A stretch of 14,007 nucleotides of DNA, taken from Actinomycetes bacterium. GTDB lineage: Bacteria; Actinomycetota; Acidimicrobiia; Acidimicrobiales; RAAP-2. How positions within the stretch are numbered: position 1 is the first letter of the stretch; each line of letters opens with the position of its first letter. This document shows, in pieces, positions 13,742 through 14,007 of the stretch. The DNA is taken from the NCBI GenBank assembly GCA_021826255.1, contig JAKBAZ010000016.1, positions 1 to 14,007 of the forward strand, given 5' to 3'. The position numbers were made by a program, and so were the translations under genes. Below the pieces are notes generated by a model. The model did not search any database and was not told the origin of the DNA. It saw only the letters and a list, made by a program, of their open reading frames with translations.

Positions 13742-14007
13742 GATTGTCGGCGCCGGGTTACTCGCCCACGTGCCCACCATTGTTCTGCCCGACGACGTTC
13801 GTCGAGGCCTCAATCACGGCCGCGAGAGCACCCTGTACTCCGGTCTGCACCGCCTTCGCCGCGAGGTCTTCGAGACTCTCCAACCCGACGCCGTTCTGGT
13901 CTTTGACTCACACTGGTTCACCACCGTGGAGTTCGTTATCACCTCGGCGGCTCGCCGGCGGGGCTGGTACACGTCGGACGAACTGCCCCGAGGCATGTCG
14001 AGTGTCC
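13734..14007 (+). CDS. hpaD: 3,4-dihydroxyphenylacetate 2,3-dioxygenase, LigB-type extradiol enzyme, 3' end cut by window
   Basis: Ring-cleaving Fe(II) dioxygenase opening homoprotocatechuate next to its hydroxyls; 91 residues are visible of an expected 280 or so. The N-terminus MGEIVGAGLLAHVPTI places His12 exactly where class III LigB-type enzymes have their first iron ligand, and His60 in VFDSHWF fits the second. GLHRLRREV (37-45) and LPRGMS further match HpaD-type proteins. The third ligand (Glu) would lie beyond the window. The ATG at 13734 follows a strong AAGGAGGG site (13718-13725) and overlaps the hpaE stop by eight bases. Hydratase and aldolase genes of the pathway are probably further right, unseen. 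Confidence 0.9.
   Translation, partial: MGEIVGAGLLAHVPTIVLPDDVRRGLNHGRESTLYSGLHRLRREVFETLQPDAVLVFDSHWFTTVEFVITSAARRRGWYTSDELPRGMSSV

Overview
The window is GC-rich, densely packed bacterial DNA with frequent GTG starts, short gene overlaps and actinobacterial-looking protein families: a P450 of the CYP125/CYP124-like clan, a DHA2 exporter, a single-domain Usp and a large secreted Fn3 protein. I read it as a chromosomal segment of an actinomycetote, possibly an Acidimicrobiia-type organism. The phylum is an inference, and the class is only a guess.

Layout. (1) At 1-2005 two genes diverge: a left-edge-truncated class I amidotransferase-fold hydrolase of the gamma-glutamyl-GABA hydrolase (C26/PuuD) type on minus, and a cytochrome P450 on plus that ends in a hairpin. 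(2) At 2156-4073, on minus, lies a hipBA-type toxin-antitoxin pair. Behind its AT-rich promoter are remains of what looks like a decayed DDE transposase, which suggests an inserted block. (3) At 4130-6062, on minus, a DHA2-type exporter overlaps a universal stress protein by 8 bases. (4) At 6264-9863, on minus, a 1199-residue exported protein has a probable six-repeat beta-propeller, eight fibronectin type III domains and a C-terminal domain faintly like OmpA. (5) At 10002-11294, on minus, is a glutamine-synthetase-family gamma-glutamyl ligase. (6) From 11391 to the right edge, on plus, three overlapping genes form a homoprotocatechuate meta-cleavage operon: an FAH-family isomerase/decarboxylase, an HpaE-type semialdehyde dehydrogenase and an HpaD-type extradiol dioxygenase cut by the window edge.

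How they may work together. The amide-forming ligase (GS-like), an amide-cleaving C26 enzyme, a P450 and an aromatic ring-cleavage operon have the logic of known gamma-glutamylation pathways (Puu for putrescine, Atd for aniline). The two divergent intergenic regions, 10.6 kb apart, share the 9-mer AATCGTTTG and a TACAAAC element placed 19-20 bases before a GTG start. I infer that one regulator may control both loci as a split catabolic system for an aromatic or biogenic amine. This is the most interesting hypothesis in the window and it is not proven. The hipBA pair, exporter/Usp pair and Fn3 protein between them look unrelated to it.
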